The notes: generated by a model not told the origin, from the letters alone. Positions 9,258 through 19,502 are shown, counted from the first letter of the stretch. The stretch: DNA of 64,000 nucleotides from Algoriphagus marincola DSM 16067 (GCF_000429405.1 NZ_KE386899.1:63296-127295), one strand, 5' to 3'. Numbers and translations are program-made.

Positions 9258-10142
9258 TCAATAATCTAATTTGTATGCGACCACCTTATTTTTGAAGAAG
9301 GTAGGGACATAAACCACCATTTCGGAAGGATTGTATCCAATGTCAGCTGTATTGGATTCTTCAGCTTTGGTATCTAGCATTTTGGTTTGATCTTCGGCAG
9401 AAGCAAACCATATTTCTCCTTGCCATCTGGACGCTACGAAGTTGCCATCACCTAAAATCACCAATCCATCACCACCGGTTACAGCCGAATTGACGATTTC
9501 GACTGATCCATCAGCATTCCACTTTTTCAGACCTGATGCATCCAGCCCATAAATTGTACCATCAGCACTTACAGCTATACCATTGATTGAATCATGTCCT
9601 TCGGAAATTGTGCTGATCTCCCCATTCTGATAGCTATGGACTTTGCCAGTATTCATATCCGTGAAATACACAACGCCATTGTGGGAGGCTACATCATTAA
9701 GGAATTCAGCTCCTTCGACGGTCCATTTATTGGTGATTTCTCCTGATTCCAAATTGATTTCTACCAATTCATCGATATCTGTTACATACAGATTTCCATT
9801 GGCAATGGCCATTCCTTTTGGAGCATTCAATCCACTAACCCAAGTTTGCTCTACAATACTTCCATCCGTGCCAAGGATTGAGATGGTGCCATTTCCATCT
9901 TTTTCTTGTGGGTTTTGTCCAAAAATATTTGATGTGTAGATCTTCCCTGAAGCCTCATCAAAAAGAACTGACTCTACAGTTTCTAGGGATGCTTCGGTTT
10001 CCCAAAGCATCGTTAAGCTTGGTGTTTTTGCCTCTTCTTCTACCATCACTTCTTCCGTTTCGGTAGTTTTTTGTGGGGAGCATTGAGCGAAAAGCATGGT
10101 TGCTCCGATTCCATAAATTGCTGTTTTTAAATAAGTTTTCAT
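9258..10142 (-). CDS. SMP-30/NHL-like beta-propeller lipoprotein
   Basis: This 294-residue protein begins with a lipoprotein signal (lipobox LFAQC, Cys about residue 22) and an acidic linker. The rest is made of repeated beta-strand units such as GKIYTSNIFGQN, GNLYVTDIDELVEI and GVVYFTDMNTGKV, typical of SMP-30/gluconolactonase or NHL-type propellers. It would be anchored in the periplasm or outer membrane. No catalytic metal set can be claimed with confidence, so an enzymatic role is uncertain. Its start lies 2 bp after the stop of the upstream esterase gene, so the two form an operon with one shared terminator. Confidence 0.75.
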   Translation of the reverse strand: MKTYLKTAIYGIGATMLFAQCSPQKTTETEEVMVEEEAKTPSLTMLWETEASLETVESVLFDEASGKIYTSNIFGQNPQEKDGNGTISILGTDGSIVEQTWVSGLNAPKGMAIANGNLYVTDIDELVEINLESGEITNKWTVEGAEFLNDVASHNGVVYFTDMNTGKVHSYQNGEISTISEGHDSINGIAVSADGTIYGLDASGLKKWNADGSVEIVNSAVTGGDGLVILGDGNFVASRWQGEIWFASAEDQTKMLDTKAEESNTADIGYNPSEMVVYVPTFFKNKVVAYKLDY

Positions 10143-10144
10143 GG

Positions 10145-11875
10145 TTAGTTGTTTTTAATTAAAGTCCAGTTATTCAGATTAAAGTTTGATGGTGCAGATG
10201 CTTCCAGGCGCTTTTGTATTTTGTCCAAATACATGGTGTTGTATCGCAATCTGGTGATATAATTGGGCAAATCCGGATCTCCATTCCAGCAGTGCTCGGC
10301 GCGATCACCATAAGCAACTTCACCTCCAAAGTAAGGGTTTTCGGTATTCTCCAGAAAATCCTCTGTTAAGTACACGGCGTTGTTTAAGTAGTAATTGTCC
10401 ATATCTCCGCAGTAAATATGCACCTTGCCTTCGAGTTTGGGACCTAAAGTACTCCAGTCCCGCTCCATGATATGGCGAAGATCGTAATTTTCCTTCCAAT
10501 ATTCGGCCACCTCTGGATCGATATCACCTGAGTATCTATCCCAAATTGGCTTTGGATACCCATCTTCTCCAACGGGGGAAAAAACTGCCTGCCAGATGTC
10601 AAATTGATCGCCAGAACGGCTCTTCGTTCCGCCTAGGGCCAATTCCCGGTGATTCATGTCTATAAGCATAGCATCTACATGGCCCAGATAGTTCCGATGA
10701 CCGGGGCGAAGCGTATTTCTGAAATGTCCATCTTGGTAATAGGCATTTTCATCCTCATAGATATTTACAGAGGTGTAGGCCCTAAAATCAATCGGATCAG
10801 GACAAGCCGCAAAACAGCCATTGTATTCGTCTGGATATTTTACCTGAACAGCCAGTGCTTCCCATCCTCCCGTAGATCCACCGTAAAGAAATCTTGCCCA
10901 ACCTTCTCCGATACCTCTGAATTGCTCCTCGATATGTGGAATTAATTCGTAGGTGATGGCATCACCATAAGGCCCCAGATTTTCGGAGTTTACAGCATAG
11001 CTGTCGTCATAATAGGGATTTGCATGTTGGATCTCTATCACTATGTAGCGTTTGAAACCCGGGGAAATCCATTGCTGATAGAAATCATAAGCTTCCTGTT
11101 GCTGCATTTTTTCATAGCCATAGATCCCAAATCGTGCACTGTAATCATCCTCTCCCAGCTCTGGGTCAGGTGGAATCGTACGAAAGCCACCAAAATCTGA
11201 AGGAAAATGTCCATGAAATACCATCAAGGGATAGTAATGATTGGGGTTTTCATCAAAGCCCTCCGGAAGTAATACGTGTGCCCCCAGATACATATCCCTT
11301 CCCCAAAACTCAGAGAGCAATTCGCTTTTGATTTTGATGTGCTTGATGTACTCGGTGTCCTCTGGTTCGCTGACAGGGGGAATGATTTGATCGATGACCA
11401 ATTCTAGGCTGGAATTGCCGTTCCAATTGATTTTTTTGGGTGTGGAATAAATGTTTTTTGGGGCTCGTGCCCATTGTCTTCCTTCTCCCTGATCCATGGG
11501 TAATTTGACAGTGTGGCCGTCTGATCTGACGAAGGTTTCATGCTTTTGAATAAAGGCCTGAACGGTGTATTCTCCCTCCGGTATCTCTGAAAGCGATTCG
11601 ATTGGATACCCAAAACTCTCCGTGTCAAAGTTTATACTTTCACCTGACTGATAATTTTCAAAATCCATCCCAAAAACCTGATTGGTTCTGACATTATCGC
11701 TGATACCAAATCGAGGCTCGGCATCATGATTGGTAGAAAAAATCAACAAAAGACGTCCGTCTTTCACGTCCTCCTGAAGCTCTGAGGCAATGGAGACTGA
11801 TATGTTTGAATTACTGGGTGATTGGCAGGAGGCTAGAAGGAAAATGCCCAAAATCACCAAGAGAAGATTTTTCAT
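10145..11875 (-). CDS. lipoprotein alpha/beta-hydrolase (esterase D/enterochelin-esterase-like)
   Basis: This 576-residue lipoprotein has a lipobox at the N terminus (IFLLASC, Cys17). An N-terminal beta-rich domain of about 170 residues precedes an alpha/beta-hydrolase domain with the nucleophile elbow YGGSTGGWEA near residue 330. A candidate catalytic His is in DRAEHCW. The overall architecture resembles the putative esterase family that includes enterochelin and feruloyl esterases. It probably acts in the periplasm or on the cell surface on an ester of unknown nature. It is the first gene of a two-gene operon with the propeller lipoprotein. Confidence 0.75.
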   Translation of the reverse strand: MKNLLLVILGIFLLASCQSPSNSNISVSIASELQEDVKDGRLLLIFSTNHDAEPRFGISDNVRTNQVFGMDFENYQSGESINFDTESFGYPIESLSEIPEGEYTVQAFIQKHETFVRSDGHTVKLPMDQGEGRQWARAPKNIYSTPKKINWNGNSSLELVIDQIIPPVSEPEDTEYIKHIKIKSELLSEFWGRDMYLGAHVLLPEGFDENPNHYYPLMVFHGHFPSDFGGFRTIPPDPELGEDDYSARFGIYGYEKMQQQEAYDFYQQWISPGFKRYIVIEIQHANPYYDDSYAVNSENLGPYGDAITYELIPHIEEQFRGIGEGWARFLYGGSTGGWEALAVQVKYPDEYNGCFAACPDPIDFRAYTSVNIYEDENAYYQDGHFRNTLRPGHRNYLGHVDAMLIDMNHRELALGGTKSRSGDQFDIWQAVFSPVGEDGYPKPIWDRYSGDIDPEVAEYWKENYDLRHIMERDWSTLGPKLEGKVHIYCGDMDNYYLNNAVYLTEDFLENTENPYFGGEVAYGDRAEHCWNGDPDLPNYITRLRYNTMYLDKIQKRLEASAPSNFNLNNWTLIKNN

Positions 11876-12045
11876 AGACGCTGCATTTAATGTGATGGAA
11901 TTTACGCAAAATCAATTGTTTATTTGGCGAAGGGATAAAATTTAAACCATCAATAGACATTTCTTCGGTGTAATCCACCATTTGTGGATATTTTGGCTAG
12001 TTGTGTCAGAAAGCTAGTATCTTACCATCATAGAAAAACCACGTT

Positions 12046-13296
12046 ATGAACAAATATTTAAGCCTTATTGCCGCAGCAGGACTTCTATTCTCCTGCGAGC
12101 CAAAAAATTCCGAAATAGACTACACGCAACTTTCTGATGCTGAACGCCTGGAACTGGCGCAGGAGATTGCCCAATCCACTATCATGGTGGATGGCCATGT
12201 GGATCTTCCCTATCGAATGAAAGTGGGAGGTTTTACCCTTCAGCGAGAAATTTTGGACGTATCTGTTCGAACTCCTGATGGAAATTTTGACTATCCTCGC
12301 TCCAAGGAGGGCGGTTTGGATGCCCCATTCATGTCAATTTATATTCCGGCAGGAAATCAGGCTATTCCGGGAGCTTCCAAAGCGCTGGCTGATTCCTTGA
12401 TTTTGATGACGGAGCGTTTGGCAAATACTTTTCCGGATAAGTTTGCCATGGCCTATAGCCCGGCTGATGTAGAGGCTAATTTTGAAAAAGGACTGATCTC
12501 TCTGCCTATGGGGATGGAAAATGGTTCAGGCCTTGAAGATGACTTGGCTAATGTGGAATACTTTCACAAAAGAGGAATTCGCTACATCACTTTGACTCAT
12601 GGGAAGGATAATCTGATCGGTGATGCCAGCTATGATACTACCGGGACTCATGGAGGCTTGAGTGAATATGGAGAGAAGGTAGTTGCTGAAATGAACCGTG
12701 TGGGAATTATGGTGGACTTGAGTCATGTGTCGGACAATACCTTCCGGGATGCATTGGCGATTACAAAAGTGCCAGTAATTGCTTCCCATTCTTCAGCTAG
12801 AAAATTCACTCCCGGTTTTGAGCGGAACATGAGTGATGAGTTGATCACGGCCATGGCAGAAAATGGAGGAGTGATGATGATCAATTTTGGAGGAACATTC
12901 ATTGATTCTGCCTATGCCGCAGGTTCGTCCAAGGTTCGGGAGCACTTAGTGAATTACATGGTGGACAATGGTCTCAGTCGAAGCGATTCGGCATTTAGAG
13001 CTTATGCGGCAGAATATTCTGCAGCCAATAACCCATTCCCAACCGTACAGCGGGTGGCCGACCATATTGATCATGTGGTGAGTTTAGTAGGGATCGATCA
13101 TGTAGGCTTTGGGTCGGATTTTGATGGGGTAGGGGATTCTTTACCTACTGGCTTGAAAGATGTTTCCATGTTCCCCAATCTAATTGCTGAACTTTTGAAA
13201 AGAGGGTATTCCAAAGAGGATATTGAAAAGATTTGCTATAAAAATATTTTCCGAGTTTGGAAGGCTGTGGAGGATTATGCGGCTAGTCAGAGATAA
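12046..13296 (+). CDS. membrane dipeptidase (peptidase family M19) lipoprotein
   Basis: This zinc dipeptidase of the renal-dipeptidase family cleaves dipeptides, including forms with D-residues. It has 416 residues with a lipoprotein signal peptide (AAGLLFSC, Cys about 17), so it is anchored in the periplasm. Metal-binding and active-site regions are visible: the HxD motif in DGHVDLPY, the bridging Glu in GMENG, DLSHVSD, IASHSSAR, and GFGSDFDG. It is a single gene that ends in a bidirectional hairpin overlapping the end of the convergent PIN toxin gene. Confidence 0.92.
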   Translation: MNKYLSLIAAAGLLFSCEPKNSEIDYTQLSDAERLELAQEIAQSTIMVDGHVDLPYRMKVGGFTLQREILDVSVRTPDGNFDYPRSKEGGLDAPFMSIYIPAGNQAIPGASKALADSLILMTERLANTFPDKFAMAYSPADVEANFEKGLISLPMGMENGSGLEDDLANVEYFHKRGIRYITLTHGKDNLIGDASYDTTGTHGGLSEYGEKVVAEMNRVGIMVDLSHVSDNTFRDALAITKVPVIASHSSARKFTPGFERNMSDELITAMAENGGVMMINFGGTFIDSAYAAGSSKVREHLVNYMVDNGLSRSDSAFRAYAAEYSAANNPFPTVQRVADHIDHVVSLVGIDHVGFGSDFDGVGDSLPTGLKDVSMFPNLIAELLKRGYSKEDIEKICYKNIFRVWKAVEDYAASQR

Positions 13297-13312
13297 TATT
13301 AAAAAAGTATCT

Positions 13313-13353
13313 AAAAATGGACCCAGTTGACTTTCGGCAGGGTCTATTTTTTT
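13313..13353. terminator. bidirectional terminator between dipeptidase and PIN toxin genes
   Basis: AAAAATGGACCC pairs with GGGTCTATTTTT (one wobble) around a 15-nt loop, with T runs on both strands. The right arm overlaps the stop codon of the PIN gene. Confidence 0.7.
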
Positions 13354-13763
13354 AGAACTTCTAGGAGTTGGGAAGGATCAAAAACTGGCAGGTTTGATCC
13401 TTTAAAATCTTTGAGATTTCTTGTTAATATAGCTTCATACCCATATTCCAAGGCAGTGAAATATTGAAGTGCGTCTTCAAAATCACGGAAGTCTGTAATA
13501 TTTAGACTTAGATCGATGAATTTTTCATTAAGAGGGTGTACTTGAAGAAGAAGTTTGAATTTCCTTATCAGCTCTTTGGTAGATTCAGGTGTCAAATTTT
13601 TTAAGAGATGATAATGGGTGTTGGCTATGGATAAGGCTGAAACTCCCAAGCTTATTTTTCCTTTTTCTGCTAAGGAAAATATGACCCCTGCTTTGATGTC
13701 AAAAGGTTTTCTTTGGGTCAAAAAGTCGATCAAAATATTGGTGTCAACAAAGATTTTTTTCAT
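13344..13763 (-). CDS. PIN-domain toxin of a type II toxin-antitoxin pair
   Basis: This 139-residue single PIN domain is a predicted Mg-dependent RNase. The first acidic residue is in FVDTNILIDFL at the N terminus, followed by mid-protein acidic residues and a C-terminal DFRDFEDALQY / AILTRNLKDF region, as in VapC-like proteins. The start codon overlaps the stop of the upstream antitoxin gene by 4 bp, so translation is probably coupled. Its RNA target is unknown. The pair looks like a small mobile accessory module between two housekeeping genes. Confidence 0.85.
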   Translation of the reverse strand: MKKIFVDTNILIDFLTQRKPFDIKAGVIFSLAEKGKISLGVSALSIANTHYHLLKNLTPESTKELIRKFKLLLQVHPLNEKFIDLSLNITDFRDFEDALQYFTALEYGYEAILTRNLKDFKGSNLPVFDPSQLLEVLKK

Positions 13764-14020
13764 TGATACTTTTTTTCTAGATAATCTCTGTACTCTTTTT
13801 TGTAGTCGTAGTCTTCAGGAAGAGGTCCTGCCGCCCCCATCAAGCTTTTGACTAGTGGGCTAATTTGACTTTGGTCGAACTCTTCTTCCTCTTTTGGTTG
13901 AGAAATGCCATCCAAATAAGTTTCTATCAACTTTGATAAGCTGGTTTTTCGCTCTGAAGCATATTTTTTTGCCCTTTCGATTACATCAGTACTGAGACGA
14001 ATAGTGAGTTTGCTGTCCAT
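13760..14020 (-). CDS. DUF6364-like ribbon-helix-helix antitoxin
   Basis: This 86-residue protein begins SKLTIRLSTDVIERAKKYA, a strand-helix-helix pattern typical of ribbon-helix-helix DNA-binding proteins of the DUF6364 type. The acidic C-terminal half would wrap the toxin. It precedes the PIN toxin gene with a 4-bp overlap, the usual antitoxin-first order. It probably represses its own promoter, where a consensus -7 box lies 25 bp upstream of its start. Confidence 0.82.
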   Translation of the reverse strand: MDSKLTIRLSTDVIERAKKYASERKTSLSKLIETYLDGISQPKEEEEFDQSQISPLVKSLMGAAGPLPEDYDYKKEYRDYLEKKYQ

Positions 14021-14044
14021 GATTTAGAAAATTTATTTGACGTA

Positions 14045-14052
14045 CAAATTTA
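14045..14052 (-). promoter_or_regulatory. candidate -7 box of the PIN toxin-antitoxin operon
   Basis: The minus strand reads TAAATTTG, a full match to TAnnTTTG, 25 bp before the antitoxin start. The surrounding AT-rich sequence (GTACAAAT...TTTTTATAC) has loose dyad symmetry and could be the autoregulatory operator. No clear -33 element is seen. Confidence 0.45.
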
Positions 14053-14238
14053 TAATTTTTATACGACAATCTATCACTTCCGTAAGATTTTTGGAAAGAA
14101 GGAATACCTGTCATTTTTTCTACTTTTTTTCTTAAAAGCTTTCTTTTTCAGCCATTTTGTCCGAAAAATGTAATTGGATTTTGATTTGCTAATAGGTGAT
14201 TGTAATCAAAAAGAAAGCAACTAAACCACTATCAATAC

Positions 14239-16863
14239 ATGGATTTTAAGCAATTCACCATCAAATCTCAGGAGGCGATTCAGAAGGCCGTTGAGTTGGC
14301 GATGAGCATGGGGCAACCCACCATCGAGCCTGCACACCTGCTGAAAGGAATCTTCTCAGAGGACGAGAATGTCACCGATTTTGTCTTAAAGAAACTCGGT
14401 ACCAATAAGCAACAACTAACCCAAAAGCTGGAAGAGCAGTTGGGTAAACTCCCCAAAGTCAGCGGTGCTAATCAGCAGCCTTATTTATCCGGTGCTGCCA
14501 ATCAGGCTTTGACCAAAGCCAAAGATTATCTCAATATTTTCGGGGATGAATACGTCGCTATTGAGCATTTGCTCTTGGGGATTTTGGCGGGAAGCGATGC
14601 AACCGCACAACTACTGAAAGATCAGGGTATTGCTGAAAAGCCACTGATCGAAGCTATCAAGGAACTAAGAAAAGGAAATAAAGTGACTGATCCCAACGCA
14701 GAAAGCAAGTACAGGGCTTTGGAAAAGTATTCCAAAAACCTGAACGAATTGGCCAAAAAGGGTAAAATCGACCCAGTAATTGGCCGTGATGAAGAAATCA
14801 GGCGAGTGCTGCAGATTTTGGCCCGACGAACCAAAAACAACCCCATCCTACTCGGTGAGCCGGGTGTGGGTAAGACGGCTATTGTCGAAGGACTCGCGCA
14901 GCGAATCGTCTCCGGTGATGTACCGGAAAATCTGAAAAGTAAAACCTTGATCTCACTGGATATGGGTTTGCTAGTCGCAGGCGCCAAGTACAAGGGAGAA
15001 TTTGAGGAGCGACTTAAGGCCGTGATCAAAGAGGTGACAGACTCGGATGGGGAGATTATTCTCTTTATCGATGAGATTCACACCTTGATCGGAGCCGGAG
15101 GCGGAGGGGAAGGAGCTATGGATGCTGCCAACTTGCTCAAGCCAGCTTTGGCTCGTGGCGAACTCCATGCTATCGGAGCCACTACCTTGAAGGAGTATCA
15201 AAAATACATTGAGAAGGATAAAGCACTGGAGCGTCGATTCCAGGCTGTGATCGTAGATGAACCGGATGCAGCCGATGCTATTTCCATCCTTCGAGGAATC
15301 AAGGATAAGTACGAGCTTCACCATGGTGTACGGATCAAGGATGATGCTGTCATTGCTGCGGTGGAATTGTCGCAACGCTATATTTCTGATCGATTTTTGC
15401 CCGATAAGGCTATCGATTTGATGGATGAGGCTGCCGCCAAACTTCGAATGGAAATTGACTCCTTGCCTCAGGAATTGGATGAGCTGAATCGTCGAATCAT
15501 GCAATTGGAAATCGAGCGCGAGGCAATCCGAAGAGAAAAGAACAAGGATAAAGAGGCTATTTTGAGCAAAGAAATCGCTGAGCTTTCCGAGAAGCGGCAG
15601 TCTGTAAAGGCCAAGTGGGAAAGCGAGAAAGCGGTAATCATGGGTATTCAGCGTGAAAAAGAGAATATCGATAAGTTCAAGCTGGAAGCAGAGCAAGCCG
15701 AGCGGGCTGGAGATTTTGGAAAAGTTGCCGAAATCCGATACGGTAAAATTGGAGAAGCCGAGAAAAAGCTTGAATCCTTCAAAACCCAATTAGCCGAAAT
15801 GCAGGCAGGGTCTCCACTTTTGAAAGAGGAGGTTGATCAGGAAGATATTGCCTCAGTCGTTTCCAAATGGACCGGAATACCGGTTTCAAAGATGATCCAA
15901 TCAGAGCGGGAGAAATTACTGCATTTGGAGGATGAATTGGGCAGACGAGTGGCAGGTCAGAAAGAAGCAATTGCAGCGCTTTCCGATGCCGTACGTAGAA
16001 GTCGAGCAGGTTTGCAAGACCCGAAGCGTCCGATTGGTAGCTTTATCTTTATGGGTACAACCGGCGTGGGTAAAACCGAATTGGCGAAAGCCTTAGCTGA
16101 ATATCTCTTCAATGATGAGAACGCGATGGTTCGAATCGATATGTCCGAATATCAAGAGCGACATGCCGTGAGCCGATTAGTGGGAGCGCCTCCGGGATAC
16201 GTGGGCTACGATGAGGGCGGTCAATTGACTGAAGCGGTGAGAAGAAAGCCATACTCAGTAATCTTACTTGACGAGATCGAAAAGGCCCATCCGGATGTCT
16301 TCAATATCCTTCTACAAGTATTGGATGATGGGAGATTGACGGACAATAAAGGCCGGATCGCTAATTTCAAGAATACGATCATTATCATGACGACTAATAT
16401 CGGTTCACATCTTATTCAGGAGCGATTCGCATCCATGGAGGATTGGAATAAGGAAGAGGTTTTGGAAAAAACCAAAGCGGAAGTATTTGACCTGCTCAAA
16501 AAGTCCGTACGACCAGAGTTCCTAAACCGAATCGATGAAACGATCATGTTTGAGCCGTTGAACAGGCAGATCATCCGAAAGATCGTCGATATCCAATGGA
16601 GAGAAATTCAAAACCGTCTGGCCGAGTCCCATATCGAGATTGAGGCGACCAAGGAGGTATTGGATTTTCTAGGAGAAGTTGGATTTGATCCGCAGTTTGG
16701 TGCACGACCGCTGAAGCGAACCATGCAGCGTCTGATCTTGAATGAGCTTTCCAAGCAGATTTTGGCAGGCTACATCAAAAATGACTCGGCTGTTTTGGTA
16801 GATTTGGATGCCGATAAGCAGGTTTACTTTAAGAATGTGGATTCTGCTGTAGAGGTGGAATAA
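14239..16863 (+). CDS. clpB: ATP-dependent disaggregase ClpB
   Basis: This cytosolic hexameric AAA+ chaperone extracts polypeptides from aggregates together with DnaK. It has 874 residues, full length for the family. Domains in order are two Clp N repeats (about 1-145), the first AAA+ module with Walker A GEPGVGKT near residue 205 and Walker [11 protein letters not shown], the coiled-coil M domain (about 410-530), and the second AAA+ module with Walker A GTTGVGKT near residue 606, Walker [12 protein letters not shown], and the C-terminal D2-small domain. It is monocistronic. No recognisable heat-shock operator is seen in the 200-bp upstream gap. Confidence 0.97.
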   Translation: MDFKQFTIKSQEAIQKAVELAMSMGQPTIEPAHLLKGIFSEDENVTDFVLKKLGTNKQQLTQKLEEQLGKLPKVSGANQQPYLSGAANQALTKAKDYLNIFGDEYVAIEHLLLGILAGSDATAQLLKDQGIAEKPLIEAIKELRKGNKVTDPNAESKYRALEKYSKNLNELAKKGKIDPVIGRDEEIRRVLQILARRTKNNPILLGEPGVGKTAIVEGLAQRIVSGDVPENLKSKTLISLDMGLLVAGAKYKGEFEERLKAVIKEVTDSDGEIILFIDEIHTLIGAGGGGEGAMDAANLLKPALARGELHAIGATTLKEYQKYIEKDKALERRFQAVIVDEPDAADAISILRGIKDKYELHHGVRIKDDAVIAAVELSQRYISDRFLPDKAIDLMDEAAAKLRMEIDSLPQELDELNRRIMQLEIEREAIRREKNKDKEAILSKEIAELSEKRQSVKAKWESEKAVIMGIQREKENIDKFKLEAEQAERAGDFGKVAEIRYGKIGEAEKKLESFKTQLAEMQAGSPLLKEEVDQEDIASVVSKWTGIPVSKMIQSEREKLLHLEDELGRRVAGQKEAIAALSDAVRRSRAGLQDPKRPIGSFIFMGTTGVGKTELAKALAEYLFNDENAMVRIDMSEYQERHAVSRLVGAPPGYVGYDEGGQLTEAVRRKPYSVILLDEIEKAHPDVFNILLQVLDDGRLTDNKGRIANFKNTIIIMTTNIGSHLIQERFASMEDWNKEEVLEKTKAEVFDLLKKSVRPEFLNRIDETIMFEPLNRQIIRKIVDIQWREIQNRLAESHIEIEATKEVLDFLGEVGFDPQFGARPLKRTMQRLILNELSKQILAGYIKNDSAVLVDLDADKQVYFKNVDSAVEVE

Positions 16864-16887
16864 GCTAAAATGATAAGGCAATTGATC

Positions 16888-16922
16888 CCCGAAGTCGAAA
16901 GGCTTCGGGTTTTTTTGTTTTT
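16888..16922 (+). terminator. intrinsic terminator of clpB
   Basis: A 7-bp GC-rich stem (CCCGAAG/CTTCGGG) with an 8-nt loop is followed by seven T, a G and further T residues, 24 bp after the clpB stop codon. Confidence 0.88.
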
Positions 16923-16986
16923 AATACAAAAATTATTTGGATAAAGGCAACCTCAATAGAGGGAATTGCATTTCTAAGAGAAAGGA

Positions 16987-17544
16987 ATGCTAATCAAGTC
17001 TGTCTTGGAAGAAAAAATCATCAGTAAAGCGAGGAAAGGAGATCAAAAGGCCCAGCGATACCTATTTGATAGCTATGCTCGACCGATGTTTTTGCTTTGT
17101 CTGAGATATGTGAAAGTTCAGGAAGATGCAGAAGATTTGCTGAGCAGTGGGTTTACCAAAGCCTTTGCCAACTTGGACAGTTTTGAATACCGAAGTGAGG
17201 CCTCTTTTGAAGTATGGCTCAAGCGGATTTTGATCAATGAATGTCTTATGTTTTTGCGAAAGCAAAATAAAGCACCGCTCATGGTTGAGCCAGATGAATC
17301 TTTGATTTCAAATCATGAAGATGTTATTGACATGTTGAGTGCGGATACGCTGTTCGGATTGATTCTCCATCTGCCTGAGGGCTATCGGACAGTATTCAAT
17401 CTATTTGAAATAGAAGGATATACCCATAAAGAAATCGCAGAGAAGTTGGGTATCACAGAGGGTACATCCAAGTCTCAACTGAGCAAAGCAAAAGCTGCTT
17501 TGAAAGAAACTATCATAAAAAAAGGATTGAATTATGCCTCTTGA
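16987..17544 (+). CDS. RNA polymerase sigma factor, ECF (sigma-70 family)
   Basis: This 185-residue ECF sigma factor has sigma region 2 in residues about 25-90 (DSYARPMFLLCLRYVK, EDAEDLLSSGFTKAF) and region 4 near the C terminus (LPEGYRTVFNLFEIEGYTHKEIAEKLG), followed by the recognition helix. It would direct RNA polymerase to a small regulon. The next gene overlaps its end by 11 bp and encodes a single-pass membrane protein, which fits a sigma/anti-sigma pair. The three genes 16987-19298 overlap and form one operon. The inducing signal is unknown. Confidence 0.92.
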   Translation: MLIKSVLEEKIISKARKGDQKAQRYLFDSYARPMFLLCLRYVKVQEDAEDLLSSGFTKAFANLDSFEYRSEASFEVWLKRILINECLMFLRKQNKAPLMVEPDESLISNHEDVIDMLSADTLFGLILHLPEGYRTVFNLFEIEGYTHKEIAEKLGITEGTSKSQLSKAKAALKETIIKKGLNYAS

Positions 17545-18193
17545 TATAAAAAATATTGATAAGAAAGCTGCTTTGCCGGAAGGTATCGATTTCCGGAAGG
17601 AACTGATTTGGGAAAATATTAAAACACAGAAAAAATCCAGATTAAGTATTTTTTGGCCATGGATGGTAGCCGCATTGGTGATTCTTGGTTTTTGCCTTCC
17701 TTTCCTAAAAAATTCAAAACCTGTTGAAATCACAGGTCAAGAAATCGATTTAATAGTTAGCAATTCAGTCCATGATTTTCCAGAACTTGAAAATCCAGTT
17801 TTGGAGTTTCAAGTTCCAGATTTGATTGAAAAAAGAATTCCTGTGCAGAAAACTGAGGTCAAAGAAATAGAAATAGAGCCAGGAGAGAAGGAAAGGATAT
17901 CTGATGAAATACCAATTTTCAAAAGCATTGTTGCTGAACCTGTAAAACCGCTCGAAATCGCTACCAACGAGCAGTTGTATAATGACGGGCAAGAAGAGAA
18001 GAAATTGAGTCCAGCTGCTATGCGGTTGAAGAGGAGTCTCCAAAAAATGGATAAATCGAAAGCGCCTGATCAAACTTTAATTGTAGAAAAATTTAATCTG
18101 CTACAAGAATTGGAGACTTATCCATTGCAAGCATCTACCGGGCAAAAATCAACATCTATTTATAACCAACTGATCAAAGGAAAAAATGAATAA
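17534..18193 (+). CDS. single-pass membrane protein, candidate anti-sigma factor
   Basis: I do not recognise a family. The 219-residue protein has a short cytoplasmic N terminus (about 35 residues), one transmembrane helix (IFWPWMVAALVILGFCLPFL, about residues 36-55) and a periplasmic part rich in Glu, Lys and Pro. Its gene overlaps the sigma-factor gene by 11 bp and the next gene by 8 bp. By position and topology it may hold the sigma factor at the membrane, but no zinc-binding anti-sigma motif is seen. An alternative is a structural partner of the downstream envelope protein. Confidence 0.65.
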   Translation: MPLDIKNIDKKAALPEGIDFRKELIWENIKTQKKSRLSIFWPWMVAALVILGFCLPFLKNSKPVEITGQEIDLIVSNSVHDFPELENPVLEFQVPDLIEKRIPVQKTEVKEIEIEPGEKERISDEIPIFKSIVAEPVKPLEIATNEQLYNDGQEEKKLSPAAMRLKRSLQKMDKSKAPDQTLIVEKFNLLQELETYPLQASTGQKSTSIYNQLIKGKNE

Positions 18194-19298
18194 TATCAGC
18201 ATATATTTTTTCGGCTTTTTGTTCTTTTTTGGGGCTCATACATCTGCACAAACTACAGAGAAGAACCCGCCAATGATACCTGAATACAACCTCATACAGA
18301 CAGGGGAAACTATTAATTATAAATCCTCTCAACGTTCCTATAATGCGGATGATATTGAACTTAGAAGGGTTAATGATACTTTGGGGATTTATTTGGAAGG
18401 GCAGAAAAAACTATCAATCATAGCTTTAAATATTGTAGAGCTTGAAAATTTTGCTGGTTTTGAAAAGGATATAGATTCTTTTTTTGAGCTTATCGATCAA
18501 TTAGGGTTGGACACAGACACTAAACCTTATGAGATTCGCTACAGCCCAAGGTCAAACGAGGTTCGAGTAAAAGATCGAGAAGAGATTCGATTCAAGAGAT
18601 TTGAGGGAGGCCTTTTACCTGTTTTTCGCCATGAAATTATTTTTACTTATCAAAAGGAAATGCTAGAAGTGAATCTGTATTTAGGTGAAATCGATGAGCT
18701 CCTGGTGTTGAAAGATGCCGGTTTTTCGGAGATAATCAAGAAAGAAGCACTAGAAAACGACTGGTTCAAAAAGTATGAAAAAAGAACATTTAATAAGGAT
18801 ATCACTATAGACGAATCTGGTGATATTGGAATTGTCACCTATGGTAATTTCGAAGCCAACGGAGCTACAATTGGGTTTGATATAAGTATGGGGGCTAGTT
18901 TGCTGGGGAATGAGTTTCCTTTCAGAGAGGAGGTTTCTTTGGTGTTCAAAACCAATAAATTCAATAAATGGACACAAGTTGGCCATGGAGTATTTATTGG
19001 AGCCGAATTTTACCAGTTTTTCAGTCGAAATCAAGAAAATAAAGTTCAATTGGATAACTCTTCATTTATTAATGTTGGCTGGCTTTTCGGGGTCAAAGAT
19101 ACACCTGTAAGTATTTTTTATGGAAGGTTTGTTGGTGATGATACGGGTTCATTTTTTGAGTTTAATAAAAATAAGTTCGGTTTGGATGTACTTGTAAAAT
19201 CTTCATTCAGGATCAAGTATGAGGTTTTTGTAGGCTCCAATGATAGCGACTGGATAAACTCAATAGGAATCAGTTTTCCTTTAATTCCAGGGAGATAA
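18186..19298 (+). CDS. exported protein of unknown function in the sigma-factor operon
   Basis: I do not recognise this 370-residue protein. It starts with a signal peptide (YFFGFLFFFGAHTSAQ). The C-terminal two thirds contain alternating hydrophobic strands with aromatic residues (VTYGNFEANGATIGFDISMG, FINVGWLFGV, SIFYGRFVGDD, INSIGISFPLIPG), suggesting an outer-membrane or periplasmic beta-barrel-like fold. Its start overlaps the end of the preceding membrane-protein gene by 8 bp, so the sigma factor, the single-pass protein and this envelope protein are probably co-expressed. It may be the sensed or regulated envelope component. Confidence 0.65.
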   Translation: MNNISIYFFGFLFFFGAHTSAQTTEKNPPMIPEYNLIQTGETINYKSSQRSYNADDIELRRVNDTLGIYLEGQKKLSIIALNIVELENFAGFEKDIDSFFELIDQLGLDTDTKPYEIRYSPRSNEVRVKDREEIRFKRFEGGLLPVFRHEIIFTYQKEMLEVNLYLGEIDELLVLKDAGFSEIIKKEALENDWFKKYEKRTFNKDITIDESGDIGIVTYGNFEANGATIGFDISMGASLLGNEFPFREEVSLVFKTNKFNKWTQVGHGVFIGAEFYQFFSRNQENKVQLDNSSFINVGWLFGVKDTPVSIFYGRFVGDDTGSFFEFNKNKFGLDVLVKSSFRIKYEVFVGSNDSDWINSIGISFPLIPGR

Positions 19299-19502
19299 TT
19301 TAAGGATTTAGGTCTTTTTTTTTTCTAAATAATTTCTACTTCGGTTGCAGAGTTCAAGGGTAAGGAGTCGCATAGATTAAGCCTTGAAAATTCTGGATTT
19401 GAAGCCTTTTCATTTTCAATGATGGATCCGGTTTTGGTGGTAGAGTTAATCAATTCTAAATCACTTTTTAATACAGGTTTTGAAAGTAGATTGGGGTTCT
19501 TT

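Noticed and set aside
14971..15789. Long minus-strand reading frame antisense to clpB (272 codons)
   Set aside because: It is the mirror of a strongly conserved coding region and shows no protein family; an antisense shadow.
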